This document shows positions 9,313-18,988 of a stretch of DNA of 64,000 nt, one piece after another. Positions within the stretch are counted from its first letter, which is position 1, and each line of letters opens with the position of its first letter. Source of the DNA: Variovorax paradoxus (GTDB taxonomy: Bacteria > Pseudomonadota > Gammaproteobacteria > Burkholderiales > Burkholderiaceae_C); NCBI GenBank assembly GCA_016806145.1, contig CP063167.1, forward strand, positions 1,608,501 through 1,672,500, read 5' to 3'. The notes under the pieces are model-generated. The model was not told the origin of the DNA, made no database searches, and saw nothing but the letters and a program-made list of their open reading frames with translations. The position numbers were made by a program, and so were the translations under genes.

Positions 9313-10128
9313 GTGCCACCCTCCAGACGCCCGCCGAGCCCCGCCACTGTTCCCGACGACAAGCTCGGCCGCACGCGGACCGAGACCGTGCACGAGGCCC
9401 TGCGGCTGGCCATCATCGAGCAGAGCCTCCAGCCCGGCGCGCGGCTGCCCGAGGATGCGATCGGCGAGAGCTTCGGCGCCAGCCGCACCATCGCGCGCGA
9501 GGCGCTGGGCCGGCTCGCGGTCGAAGGCCTGGTCGAGCTCAAGCCCAACCGCGGCGCCTTCGTGGCCAACCCCAGCCTCGAGGAGGGCCGCGAGATCTTC
9601 CAGGTGCGCAACGGGCTCGAGCGCACGGTGGTGCAGACGCTGTCGGGCAAGCTCTCGGCCGCGCACGAGTCCACGCTGCGCTCGCACGTCGTCAAGGAGC
9701 AGCAGGCCTCGGGGCGCGATGCCGTGCGCTCGATGCGCCTGGCCGGCGAGTTCCATCTGCAGCTCGCCGCGATGACGGGCAACCAGCTGCTCGAACGCTA
9801 TGTGCGCGAGGTGGTCTCGCGCTGCTCGCTGATCCTCGCGACCTATGGCCGCCCGCACTCCAGCGAATGCGCCGTGACCGAGCATGCGGACATCGTCGAC
9901 GCCCTGGCCAAGGGCGATTTCGCAACGGCCGCCGACGTGATGCAGCGGCACCTCGAAGCGGTGGCCGACCGCGCGCTGCCGCCGATTCGCGCGGGCGTGG
10001 ACATCCGCGACGTGCTGGCGCGCTATGCGTCGGCGTCGGTGGACGCTGGCCCGGACGCAGAGGCCGCGGCGGTTCCGGCGCCCAAGGCGAAGGGCGGCGC
10101 GCGCGGGCGGCCGCGGAAGAAGGGATAG
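9313..10128 (+). CDS. GntR/FCD-family regulator with AT-hook-like tail
   Basis: 271 residues from a GTG start. Residues about 20-90 are a GntR winged helix (EALRLAIIEQSLQPGARLPE ... GASRTIAREALGRL) and 100-240 are an all-helical FCD ligand domain, as in FadR-type repressors. The last residues are unusual: GGARGRPRKKG contains an R-G-R-P core at 264-267 flanked by basic residues, the minor-groove AT-hook motif. This tail is not part of the usual FCD family. It follows the importer and deaminase genes and probably controls them. Its own upstream region is only 72 bases. Confidence 0.9.
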   Translation: MPPSRRPPSPATVPDDKLGRTRTETVHEALRLAIIEQSLQPGARLPEDAIGESFGASRTIAREALGRLAVEGLVELKPNRGAFVANPSLEEGREIFQVRNGLERTVVQTLSGKLSAAHESTLRSHVVKEQQASGRDAVRSMRLAGEFHLQLAAMTGNQLLERYVREVVSRCSLILATYGRPHSSECAVTEHADIVDALAKGDFATAADVMQRHLEAVADRALPPIRAGVDIRDVLARYASASVDAGPDAEAAAVPAPKAKGGARGRPRKKG

Positions 10129-10162
10129 GCGCCGCGGCACGCACATCGAGCGGAAGAGCCCG

Positions 10163-10217
10163 GTCGATTCGACGGGAGCAGTCGAATCGACTCGAACCAT
10201 CGGGCAGTCGATTCGAC
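10163..10217. promoter_or_regulatory. Three NorR-type enhancer palindromes upstream of hmp
   Basis: The palindrome GTCGAWTCGAC occurs three times: 10163-10173, 10181-10191 and 10207-10217. Each copy fits GT-N7-AC, the core recognised by NorR at E. coli norVW, where there are also three sites. They lie about 73-117 bases upstream of the start point predicted from the -24/-12 promoter, the normal range for enhancers of sigma-54 activators. A NorR-type activator gene lies just beyond hmp. Confidence 0.85.
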
Positions 10218-10228
10218 ATGAAGGCAGC

Positions 10229-10241
10229 TAAGCCGTTGATT
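10229..10241 (-). promoter_or_regulatory. Probable IHF site between the NorR sites and the promoter
   Basis: On the minus strand the 13 bases read AATCAACGGCTTA, an exact match to the IHF consensus WATCAANNNNTTR. It lies between the last enhancer palindrome and the -24 element, where an IHF bend would bring the activator to the polymerase. Occupancy is inferred. Confidence 0.6.
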
Positions 10242-10258
10242 TGAAAGGCCCTTGCGCA

Positions 10259-10273
10259 TGGCACACCGGTTGC
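10259..10273 (+). promoter_or_regulatory. Sigma-54 (-24/-12) promoter of hmp
   Basis: TGGCACACCGGTTGC has the invariant GG and GC separated by ten bases and matches the consensus TGGCAC-N5-TTGC fully. Transcription should start about 12 bases downstream, near 10285, giving a leader of roughly 27 bases before the ATG at 10312. Together with the upstream sites it shows that NorR-like activation controls this gene. Confidence 0.88.
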
Positions 10274-10311
10274 GTTGAAAGCCCCGTCCTTCAACACCAC
10301 CCCGAGGTCCC

Positions 10312-11499
10312 ATGCTCACCGCCACCCAGCGCGCCATCGTTTCGTCCACCGTGCCCCTGCTCGAGCAGGGCGGCGAGGCGCTCACCACCCACTTCTACCG
10401 GATGCTGCTGGCCGAGCATCCCGAGGTGCGGCCCTTCTTCAACGAGACCCACCAGGCCAGGGGCGACCAGCCGCGCGCGCTGGCCAATGGCGTTCTGATG
10501 TACGCGAAGAACATCGACCGGCTCGAGGCCATGGGCCCGCTCGCGACGCAGATCGTCAACAAGCACGTGGCGCTGCAGGTGATGCCCGAGCACTACCCGA
10601 TCATCGGCGGCTGCCTGCTGCGCGCCATCCGCGACGTGCTCGGCGCCGAGGTCGCGACCGACGCGGTGATCGATGCCTGGGCCGCTGCGTACGGGCAGCT
10701 CGCCGACATCCTCATCGGCGCCGAGAAGCAGCGCTACGACGCACAGGCCGCGGCGCCGGGCGGCTGGCGCGGCATGCGCGCGTTCACGGTGGCGCGCAAG
10801 CAGGCCGAGAGCGCGGAGATCGTCTCGTTCCATCTCGCACCGGCCGATGGCGGGCCGTTGATGGACTTCGCGCCGGGCCAGTACATCGGCCTGTGCCTGC
10901 GGGTCGACGGCAAGGACATCCGCCGCAACTATTCGCTGTCGGCCGCGCCGAACGGCCGCAGCTACCGCATCAGCGTGAAGCGCGAGCCCGGCGGCGTGGC
11001 CTCGAACCATCTGCACGACGACGTGCACGAGGGCGACACGCTGCAGCTGCTGCCGCCCTCGGGCGAGTTCACGCTGGCCGACAGCGCGCGGCCGCTGGTG
11101 CTGATCAGCGGCGGCGTGGGCATTACGCCCACGCTCGCGATGCTCGAGCAGGCACTGGCCACGCAGCGCGAGGTGGTGTTCATCCACTGCGCGCGCAATG
11201 GCGCGGTGCATGCGTTCCGCGAGCACATCGATGGCATGGCGGCGCGGCATCCGGGGTTGAGCCGCTTCTATTGCTACGACGAGAGCGATGCGGGCGATGC
11301 CGCGCGCCCGCACGCGGTCGGCCGGCTCGATCGCGAGAAGCTCGCGGCCTGGCTGCCCGCGCACACGCGCGACGTCGATGCCTACTTCCTCGGGCCCAAG
11401 CCCTTCATGCAGCAGGTGCGGCGCGAGTTGCGCGCATGGGGCGTGCCCGATGCGCAGTCGCGCTTCGAGTTCTTCGGGCCGGCCTCGGCGCTCGAGTGA
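10312..11499 (+). CDS. hmp: Flavohaemoglobin (nitric oxide dioxygenase)
   Basis: 395 residues, the same length as E. coli Hmp. It oxidises nitric oxide to nitrate with O2 and NAD(P)H in the cytoplasm. The globin domain (1-140) keeps proximal His85, distal Tyr29 and Tyr95. The FAD domain carries the RRNYSLS motif at 204-210, and the NAD domain begins near 260 with the SGGVGITP loop. It is preceded by three NorR-type sites, an IHF match and a -24/-12 promoter, so it should be induced by NO through sigma-54. Its end faces the regulator gene, with 12 bases between stops. Confidence 0.97.
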   Translation: MLTATQRAIVSSTVPLLEQGGEALTTHFYRMLLAEHPEVRPFFNETHQARGDQPRALANGVLMYAKNIDRLEAMGPLATQIVNKHVALQVMPEHYPIIGGCLLRAIRDVLGAEVATDAVIDAWAAAYGQLADILIGAEKQRYDAQAAAPGGWRGMRAFTVARKQAESAEIVSFHLAPADGGPLMDFAPGQYIGLCLRVDGKDIRRNYSLSAAPNGRSYRISVKREPGGVASNHLHDDVHEGDTLQLLPPSGEFTLADSARPLVLISGGVGITPTLAMLEQALATQREVVFIHCARNGAVHAFREHIDGMAARHPGLSRFYCYDESDAGDAARPHAVGRLDREKLAAWLPAHTRDVDAYFLGPKPFMQQVRRELRAWGVPDAQSRFEFFGPASALE

Positions 11500-11511
11500 A
11501 TCGCGCCGCGG

Positions 11512-13077
<1,566 letters not shown>

Positions 13078-13121
13078 GGGGTGGCGGCCATTGTCGCGGC
13101 GCGCCGATGCACGCAGCGGCC

Positions 13122-13136
13122 GCAAGGCCTCCTTGC
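13122..13136. promoter_or_regulatory. Inverted repeat in the norR/MocR divergent region
   Basis: GCAAGG-CCT-CCTTGC is a perfect inverted repeat ending 13 bases before the ATG of the MocR-type gene. It lies in a 72-base gap shared with the norR promoter, so it could be an operator for either gene. No protein is assigned. Confidence 0.35.
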
Positions 13137-13149
13137 TTAACATCCGCCC

Positions 13150-14553
13150 ATGTCGAAGCTCCAGCTACGAATCGACCGCGCGGCACGCGAGCCGGTCAGC
13201 GAACAGATCGCCGCGGGCCTGCGCGCGGCCATCCGCGAGGGCCGGCTCGCGCCGCGCGCGCGCCTGCCGTCGTGGCGCGACCTGGCCTCGCAGCTCGGCG
13301 TGGCGCGCGGCACGGTGAGCGCGGCCTACGAGCGGTTGCTCGATGCGCAGCTGATCGTCTCGCTGGGCGCGGCCGGCACCTTCGTCGCCGAGCATCTGCC
13401 GCCGACGTCGCGCCCGCGCGAGGCCGTGGCGATTCCATCGGCGCCCGGCGGCACCATCCCGAGCTTCCCTGGCCGCTCGGGCATCTTCCAGATGGCGAAC
13501 CCGGCGCAGGACCTGTTCCCCGCCAAGGTCTGGGCGCGGATCATGACGGGCGCGGTGCGCGCCACCTCGCATGCGCGCCAGATCAATCCCGACCCGCGCG
13601 GCGAGCTCGCGCTGCGCAGCGAGATCGCGGCCTACCTCTCGCTCGCGCGCGGGCTGCCGTGCACGGCCGCGCAGGTCTTCGTCACCACCGGCTACGCGGG
13701 GTCGCTCTCGCTCGCGGTGCAGGCGCTCGGGCTGCGCGGCACTTCGGCCTGGACCGAGGATCCCGGCTACCCCACCACGCGCCGCTGTCTGCAGGCGCTC
13801 GGCGTCGAGCCGGTGCCGGTGCCGGTCGATGCCGGAGGCCTGGTGGTCGACGAGGGCGTGGCACGCGCGCCCGATGCGGCGCTGGCCGTCGTCACCGCGG
13901 GGCAGCAGGCGCCGCTCGGCGTGGCGCTGTCGGCGTGGCGGCGGCAGGCGATGCTGGCCTGGGCCGAGCGCGCGCGGGCCTGGGTGGTGGAGGACGACTA
14001 TCTGGGCGAGCTGCAGCTCGGCGCCCGCGCCGCGCCCTCGCTCGTGGCCGCGGGCGACGGCGCGCGCGTGCTGCACGTGGGCACCTTCAGCAAGACCATC
14101 AGCCCGATGCTGCGGCTCGGTTTCCTGGTCGTGCCGGCGGACCAGGTCGAGCGCTTCGCGCGCCATGCGGCGGTGGTGCCGCCGGCCCCGGCGCCGCTGG
14201 TGCAGCTGGCGGTGGCTGCCTTCCTGCGCGACGGCCATTTCCTGCGCCACCTGCGCCGCACCCGGCAGGTCTATGCGCAGCGGCGCGCGGCACTGGTCGC
14301 CTGCCTCGATGCGGCATCGGCCACCTACATCGCCGCGGGCCTGACCGTGCTGCTGCGCCTCGCACCGGGCGTGTCGGACCTGGCGCTGGCGCAGTCGCTC
14401 GCGGCGCACGGCCTGACGCCGGTGCCGCTGTCGCCGTGGTACGCGTGGCCCGGGCCCGAGAACACCGGGCTGCTGCTCGGCGTGGCGGACCTGCGCGTGG
14501 AGATCGCGGCCGAGACCTGCGCGCGCTTGCTGGCGCTGGTGCGGCAAGGCTGA
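13150..14553 (+). CDS. MocR-type regulator (GntR HTH fused to PLP aminotransferase fold)
   Basis: 467 residues. Residues 1-75 form a GntR winged helix (REPVSEQIAAGLRAAIREGRL ... LGVARGTVSAAYERLL). After a linker, residues 110-460 form a fold-type I aminotransferase domain. The PLP lysine lies in HVGTFSKTISPMLRLGF. MocR proteins sense PLP or aldimines and regulate vitamin B6, GABA, taurine or similar pathways. The adjacent genes do not identify a target, and an inverted repeat just upstream could be for autoregulation. Length and domain order are normal for the family. Confidence 0.93.
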   Translation: MSKLQLRIDRAAREPVSEQIAAGLRAAIREGRLAPRARLPSWRDLASQLGVARGTVSAAYERLLDAQLIVSLGAAGTFVAEHLPPTSRPREAVAIPSAPGGTIPSFPGRSGIFQMANPAQDLFPAKVWARIMTGAVRATSHARQINPDPRGELALRSEIAAYLSLARGLPCTAAQVFVTTGYAGSLSLAVQALGLRGTSAWTEDPGYPTTRRCLQALGVEPVPVPVDAGGLVVDEGVARAPDAALAVVTAGQQAPLGVALSAWRRQAMLAWAERARAWVVEDDYLGELQLGARAAPSLVAAGDGARVLHVGTFSKTISPMLRLGFLVVPADQVERFARHAAVVPPAPAPLVQLAVAAFLRDGHFLRHLRRTRQVYAQRRAALVACLDAASATYIAAGLTVLLRLAPGVSDLALAQSLAAHGLTPVPLSPWYAWPGPENTGLLLGVADLRVEIAAETCARLLALVRQG

Positions 14554-14675
14554 GTGCGCCATCGCGATGGGCCGCGATGGTCCATCCGATCCACCGATTC
14601 TTGGCACTGTGCGCCGGACCATCGGCTGCATAAGCTGGAGGCTCCAAAGCATCCGCATCCGAGAGAAAGAACGCC

Positions 14676-15419
14676 ATGAGCGAAAGAATCTTCCTGGCCG
14701 GCGCCACAGGCGCCATCGGCTCGGCCCTGATCCCGTTGCTGCGCGAGGCCGGCTACGAAGTGCACGGCAGCACCCGCCAGCCCGAGCGCGCCGCGGCGCT
14801 CGAGGCCCAGGGCGTGAAGCCGGTGCTGGTCGACGTGTTCGATGCAGCGGCGCTGAAGGCCGCGCTGGTGCGCATCGCGCCGCACGGCGTGATCCACCAG
14901 CTCACCGACCTGCCGCGCGGCCTCGATCCTGCGCGCATGGCCGAGGCCACGGCACGCAACGCCCGTGTGCGCACCGAGGGCACGCGCAACCTCGTCGAGG
15001 CCGCGCGCGCCGCGGGCGCGGTGCGCATGGTGGCCCAGAGCATCGCCTGGGCCTATGCGCCGGGCCCCAAGCCGTATACGGAAGCGCAGCCGCTCGACAC
15101 CGAGGCCGAAGGCGCGCGCCGCGTCAGCGTGGGCGGCGTGGTGGCGCTCGAGCAGGCCGTGCTTCACGCACCGGGCATCACCGGCACCGTGCTGCGCTAC
15201 GGCCAGCTCTACGGCCCGGGCACCGGCGCCGACGAGCCCAAGGGCGCGAGCCCCGTGCATGTCGAAGCGGCCGCCTGGGCCGCGCTGCTGGCCTGGCGCC
15301 ATTCGGCCGGTGGCGTCTTCAACATCGCCGAGGACAACCCCGAGGTCGACAGCGGCAAGGCGCGGCGGCTGCTCGGCTGGACCCCGTCGATGCGGCTGGG
15401 CGCGGAGGCACGGTCGTGA
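14676..15419 (+). CDS. NAD(P)-dependent epimerase/dehydratase-like protein
   Basis: 247 residues of the extended short-chain dehydrogenase superfamily. The N-terminal ATGAIGSALIP is the Gly-rich dinucleotide-binding turn. The usual catalytic Tyr-x-x-x-Lys is not obvious: the corresponding stretch reads VSVGGVVALEQ, so it may be an atypical or regulatory NAD(P)-binding member. It overlaps the next gene by four bases (GTGA) and so forms an operon with the cupin protein. No substrate can be proposed. Confidence 0.8.
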   Translation: MSERIFLAGATGAIGSALIPLLREAGYEVHGSTRQPERAAALEAQGVKPVLVDVFDAAALKAALVRIAPHGVIHQLTDLPRGLDPARMAEATARNARVRTEGTRNLVEAARAAGAVRMVAQSIAWAYAPGPKPYTEAQPLDTEAEGARRVSVGGVVALEQAVLHAPGITGTVLRYGQLYGPGTGADEPKGASPVHVEAAAWAALLAWRHSAGGVFNIAEDNPEVDSGKARRLLGWTPSMRLGAEARS

Positions 15420-15952
15420 GCATCGCGGCCCGCCTATCGTCGCGCGCGCCGCGGCATGCGGTAGCGCTGTCGCTCGCGGGGCTCGCCCTTGGCGCGGCCG
15501 CATGGGCCCTGGTGCCGCATGCGGGCAAGCAGGTCACCGTCGCGTGGCTCGACGACCTTTGCACCAGCGTGACGCGCCCGATGTTCGCCTCGGCCCCCGC
15601 GCCCGAGGGCAGCGCCGCGCGTCCGCAGACGACCGTGCGGCCGCTGTCGTGCGAGCCGCTGCCGAACGTGCCGGGCAAGTCCATCACCACCGCCATGGTC
15701 GAGTTTCCGCCGCTGGCCTACACCCCCGCGCACCGGCATCCGGGCTCGGTGCAGGCCGTGGTGGTCAGCGGCACCGTGCGCTCGCAGATGGCGGGCGGCC
15801 CCGCGGTCGACTACCAGGCCGGCCAGACCTGGTTCGAGCCGCCGCGCGCGCTGCACCTGTTCGCGGAGAACCCCGATCCGGTGAAGCCGGCATCGCTGAT
15901 CGCGACCTTCATTGCGGATTCGGATTGCGGGCCGCTGGTGTTGCCGCCTTGA
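15416..15952 (+). CDS. Membrane-anchored or exported cupin protein
   Basis: 178 residues from a GTG overlapping the upstream stop codon. Residues 10-35 are a hydrophobic segment, a signal peptide or anchor. The rest is one cupin barrel: AHRHPGSVQAVVVSGTV carries the H-x-H metal motif and LHLFAENP the late His. Related small periplasmic cupins bind a metal and often lie beside oxidoreductases, as here. Function is not known. Confidence 0.8.
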   Translation: MSIAARLSSRAPRHAVALSLAGLALGAAAWALVPHAGKQVTVAWLDDLCTSVTRPMFASAPAPEGSAARPQTTVRPLSCEPLPNVPGKSITTAMVEFPPLAYTPAHRHPGSVQAVVVSGTVRSQMAGGPAVDYQAGQTWFEPPRALHLFAENPDPVKPASLIATFIADSDCGPLVLPP

Positions 15953-16052
15953 GCAAGCAAGCTCGCCGCCGCAGGGTGGCCGAGGCTGTATGGCGTCGGG
16001 AATCCGTCGGACCCGTCGCCACATACGCGCTGTGTAACAGCGCACCGCCCCT

Positions 16053-16610
16053 TCAGCGCCTGCGCTCCCGCACCAGAATCACCACCCCCGAGATCAGAAA
16101 GTACACCGCCCCTACCGCCGCATAGCCCGCCAGCGTCTGCGGAATCGGCGCATCGGTGCCTTGCCGCGAGATGAAGAGCCCGCCCGCCAGCGCGGACTGC
16201 GCGCCGCTGAGCATCATCACCCACTGGCCGCGTTCGGCCTTGCGGCGGCGGAGGGCCGTGGCCAGTTGCAGCAGGCCCGACACGATGGCCCAGACGCCGA
16301 AGATCAGCAGCACGACCTGCCAGCCGGCCACGAGCGAGGCCGCAACCGCGAGCGCGACCAGGGTGCTCATCCAGAGGTTGAGCATCTGCGTGGGATTGGC
16401 CTGCGCGCCACCGCTCATCCGGGCGTCCCACAGGTTGGCGAAGGCGTCCCAGGCGGGGTAGACGATCAGCAGCACGGTGGCCAGCGCGGGCGACTGCCTG
16501 GCGACGGTGAAGGCCAGCGCGACCCAGGCGAAGGAGAAGGCGGCGCGGGTGAAATAGAGCTTGCGCAGCCAGGCGGCGCGCGGGGATGGGTTTTGCAGGA
16601 TGTCGGACAT
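16053..16610 (-). CDS. HdeD/DUF308-like integral membrane protein
   Basis: 185 residues with about six hydrophobic segments, such as TLVALAVAASLVAGWQVVLL and YAAVGAVYFLISGVVILV. This is the pattern of DUF308/HdeD-family membrane proteins, which in E. coli are linked to acid resistance but are biochemically unknown. The start giving MSDILQ was chosen because upstream in-frame sequence overlaps the divergent promoter. It diverges from the HD/LuxR regulator over 124 bases. Confidence 0.8.
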   Translation of the reverse strand: MSDILQNPSPRAAWLRKLYFTRAAFSFAWVALAFTVARQSPALATVLLIVYPAWDAFANLWDARMSGGAQANPTQMLNLWMSTLVALAVAASLVAGWQVVLLIFGVWAIVSGLLQLATALRRRKAERGQWVMMLSGAQSALAGGLFISRQGTDAPIPQTLAGYAAVGAVYFLISGVVILVRERRR

Positions 16611-16701
16611 GAGGAAGAGGCGGTGGAGGCCGCGAGAGAGGAGGGACCGCCCGTCGAGCGGTGGATGCCACGATTCTTCCGGGCCGCCCCGGCGGCCGGT
16701 A

Positions 16702-16733
16702 TCGGTCGAATGACCGACACGCGCAAAATGCGC
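16702..16733. promoter_or_regulatory. Two inverted repeats ahead of the HD/LuxR regulator
   Basis: TCGGTC-GAAT-GACCGA at 16702-16717 and GCGCA-AAA-TGCGC at 16721-16733 lie directly before the ATG at 16735. Two dyads in so short a space suggest an operator overlapping the promoter or leader, possibly for autoregulation by the LuxR-type HTH of the gene that follows. Confidence 0.4.
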
Positions 16734-16734
16734 C

Positions 16735-18210
16735 ATGTCCGACGACACGACCATCCCCGTTTTCGACGCCGTCCGCGCGCTGGCCTTCATCGGCGACCTG
16801 AGCATGGGCCAGCCGATCGACCATTCGCTGCGCACCGCCTGGCTCGCGGGCAAGATCGCGGCGCGGGCCGGCTGCACCGCGCCGCAGATCGAGGCGGCAC
16901 GCCATGCCGCGCTGCTGCGCTGGTCGGGCTGCACGGCCAATGCGCAGGAGTTCGCCGACTTCCTCGACGACGACGTCGAGGGCCGCCGGGCCCTGCTCGC
17001 CTCGTCGGCACCGCGCATGCGCCAGCCCCACGACAGCGCGCCGGTGCCCGGTGCGGTGCTCGCCATGGCCGAGATCCACTGCGAGATCGCGGGCGACATC
17101 GCCCACACGCTGGGGCTGAGCCACGACACCGAAGCCACGCTGCGCGCGGTGTTCGAGGCCTACGACGGCAGCGGCGTGCCCGGCCTGCTGCGCGGCGAGG
17201 CGGTGCCGTTCTCGACCTATGTGGTGGCGCTGGCCAGCGACCTCGAGATCTTCGGCCGCCTGTACGGCATCGAGCAGGCGCTCGCGCTGGTGCGCGGCCG
17301 CGCGGACAGCCTCTACCCGGCCGCGCTGCTCGACGCCAGCGCGGCCGATCTCGCGGCCTGGATGCAGGCGCTCGATGCACCTGCCGCGCCATGGGCCGAG
17401 GCGGCGGAACAGCCGGACTCGATGCGCCGGCCCATGGGGCTGGAACTGGTCGGCGACGTGATCGACCTCAAGCTGCCGTGGATGACCGGCTACTCACGCC
17501 GCGTGGCCAGCCTGGCGCGCGACTGCGGCGCGCGCATGGGACTGGACGAAGCCGGCTGTGGCCGCGCCTACAAGGCGGGGCTGATCCATGGCATCGGACG
17601 CGCCTCGGTGCCCAATGCGATCTGGAACGCGCCCGGGCCGCTGCAGGCCTCGGCGCTGGAGCGCGTGCGGCTGGTGCCTTACTGGACCTCGCGCGCCGCC
17701 GGGCAGATCGATGGCCTCGCGGCCGAAGCGGAGATCGCGTCCTTCGCCTTCGAGCGGCGCGATGGCTCGGGCCATTTCCGCGGCCGCTCGGGTGCGGCCA
17801 TGCCGCTGGAAGGGCAGGTCGTCGCCGCGGCCGAACAGTGGTGGTCGCATTGCACGCGCCGTCCGTGGCGCGAGGCGCTGACGCGGGAACAGGCGGCCGA
17901 GCGCATGAACGAAGACGCCGCGGCCGGCCGCTTCGACGCGGCCGTGGTCGAGGCGCTGTGCGCCAGCACGCTGCCGGGCGCGGTGCCGCCGAAGCCCGCG
18001 GCGCCGACGCAGGACGATGCATCGCTGTCCCAGCGCGAGCTCGAGGTGCTGCGCTGCATCAGCCAGGGCGACAACACGAAGGAGGTGGCGCGCGCGCTGG
18101 GCATCAGTCCCAGCACGGTGCGCACGCACGTGGAGCGCGTGTTCCAGAAGCTCGGATGCACGACGCGCGCGGCCGCGACGCTGAAGGCGGCGACGCGCGG
18201 GCTGATCTAG
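16735..18210 (+). CDS. Degenerate HD-GYP domain protein with C-terminal LuxR HTH
   Basis: 491 residues. Two regions resemble HD-domain phosphohydrolases but have lost metal ligands. The first reads HAALLRWSG where HD is expected; the second reads LIHGIGR in place of H-D-I-G-K, although ERRDGSGHFRG is still like the family's E-R-x-D-G-x-G-Y-P. Residues 431-491 are an intact LuxR/GerE HTH (LSQRELEVLRCISQGD ... STVRTHVERVFQKLG). It may bind rather than cleave a nucleotide such as c-di-GMP and act on DNA; that is inference. No receiver domain or kinase is next to it. Confidence 0.82.
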   Translation: MSDDTTIPVFDAVRALAFIGDLSMGQPIDHSLRTAWLAGKIAARAGCTAPQIEAARHAALLRWSGCTANAQEFADFLDDDVEGRRALLASSAPRMRQPHDSAPVPGAVLAMAEIHCEIAGDIAHTLGLSHDTEATLRAVFEAYDGSGVPGLLRGEAVPFSTYVVALASDLEIFGRLYGIEQALALVRGRADSLYPAALLDASAADLAAWMQALDAPAAPWAEAAEQPDSMRRPMGLELVGDVIDLKLPWMTGYSRRVASLARDCGARMGLDEAGCGRAYKAGLIHGIGRASVPNAIWNAPGPLQASALERVRLVPYWTSRAAGQIDGLAAEAEIASFAFERRDGSGHFRGRSGAAMPLEGQVVAAAEQWWSHCTRRPWREALTREQAAERMNEDAAAGRFDAAVVEALCASTLPGAVPPKPAAPTQDDASLSQRELEVLRCISQGDNTKEVARALGISPSTVRTHVERVFQKLGCTTRAAATLKAATRGLI

Positions 18211-18226
18211 GGCTGTTGACGCAGCC

Positions 18227-18988
18227 TCAGAGCATGACGTCGCCCCCGTTCGGCGACAAGGACTGCCCCACGTAGAACGCACCCGCTTCCGACGCCAGCA
18301 GCAGCGCGGTCGGTGCGATCTCGCCCACCTCGCCGAACCGGCCGACCGGCAGCTGGCTCTTCTTGAACGCCAGCCATTGCTCGCTGTGATTGCGCAACAG
18401 GTCGGTGTCCACGGGACCCGGCGCGATGGCATTGACCAGCACGCCGCGCGGGGCGCCCTCATAGGCCAGCGCACGCGTGAATCCGACGACGCCGGCCTTG
18501 GCCGCGCAGTAGTGGGCGAGGCCGGGCGCGCCCTTGTAGGCGAGCTGCGAGGCGACATTGATCACGCGTCCCCATTGGCGCGAGGTCATGCCCGCGAAGA
18601 AGGCCCGCGTCACCAGCATCGTGCCGCGCAGGTTCACGCCGACGGTCAAATCCCAGTCGCGCTCGTCGGTCGACTCGAAGGGCCGGTCGCCGCCGCCGAC
18701 GCCCGCGGAATTGACGACGATGTCGACCTGGCCGAGCCGCTGCGTGGCCCATTCGGCGAACCGGTCGACCGCAGCGGGGCTGGAGACATCGCATTCGGTG
18801 CAATGGAGCGCGTGCCCCCTGGCGGCCATCCGCTCGCGCAGCGCGCTGGCATTGGCCTCGTCGCCCAGATGGCAGATGGCGACCTCGGCACCATGTTCGA
18901 GGAACAGCTCGGCGATGGCGCCGCCGATGCCGCGGCTGCCGCCGGTGACGACGGCCTTGCGGCCGGAAAGATCGAACGGGCTCTTCAC
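18227..18988 (-). CDS. Short-chain dehydrogenase/reductase (FabG-like)
   Basis: 253 residues of a classical SDR. TGGSRGIGGAIAE is the NAD(P)-binding turn, NSAGVGGG the NAG-type motif, and the active site contains Ser in INVASQ and Tyr-x-x-x-Lys in HYCAAKAG. It oxidises or reduces a hydroxyl/keto group. It starts at a GTG overlapping the upstream deacetylase stop (GTGA) and is the last gene of the nine-gene operon that begins at 28062. In that setting it probably works on the sugar or hydroxy-acid part of the operon's substrate. Confidence 0.92.
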   Translation of the reverse strand: MKSPFDLSGRKAVVTGGSRGIGGAIAELFLEHGAEVAICHLGDEANASALRERMAARGHALHCTECDVSSPAAVDRFAEWATQRLGQVDIVVNSAGVGGGDRPFESTDERDWDLTVGVNLRGTMLVTRAFFAGMTSRQWGRVINVASQLAYKGAPGLAHYCAAKAGVVGFTRALAYEGAPRGVLVNAIAPGPVDTDLLRNHSEQWLAFKKSQLPVGRFGEVGEIAPTALLLASEAGAFYVGQSLSPNGGDVML

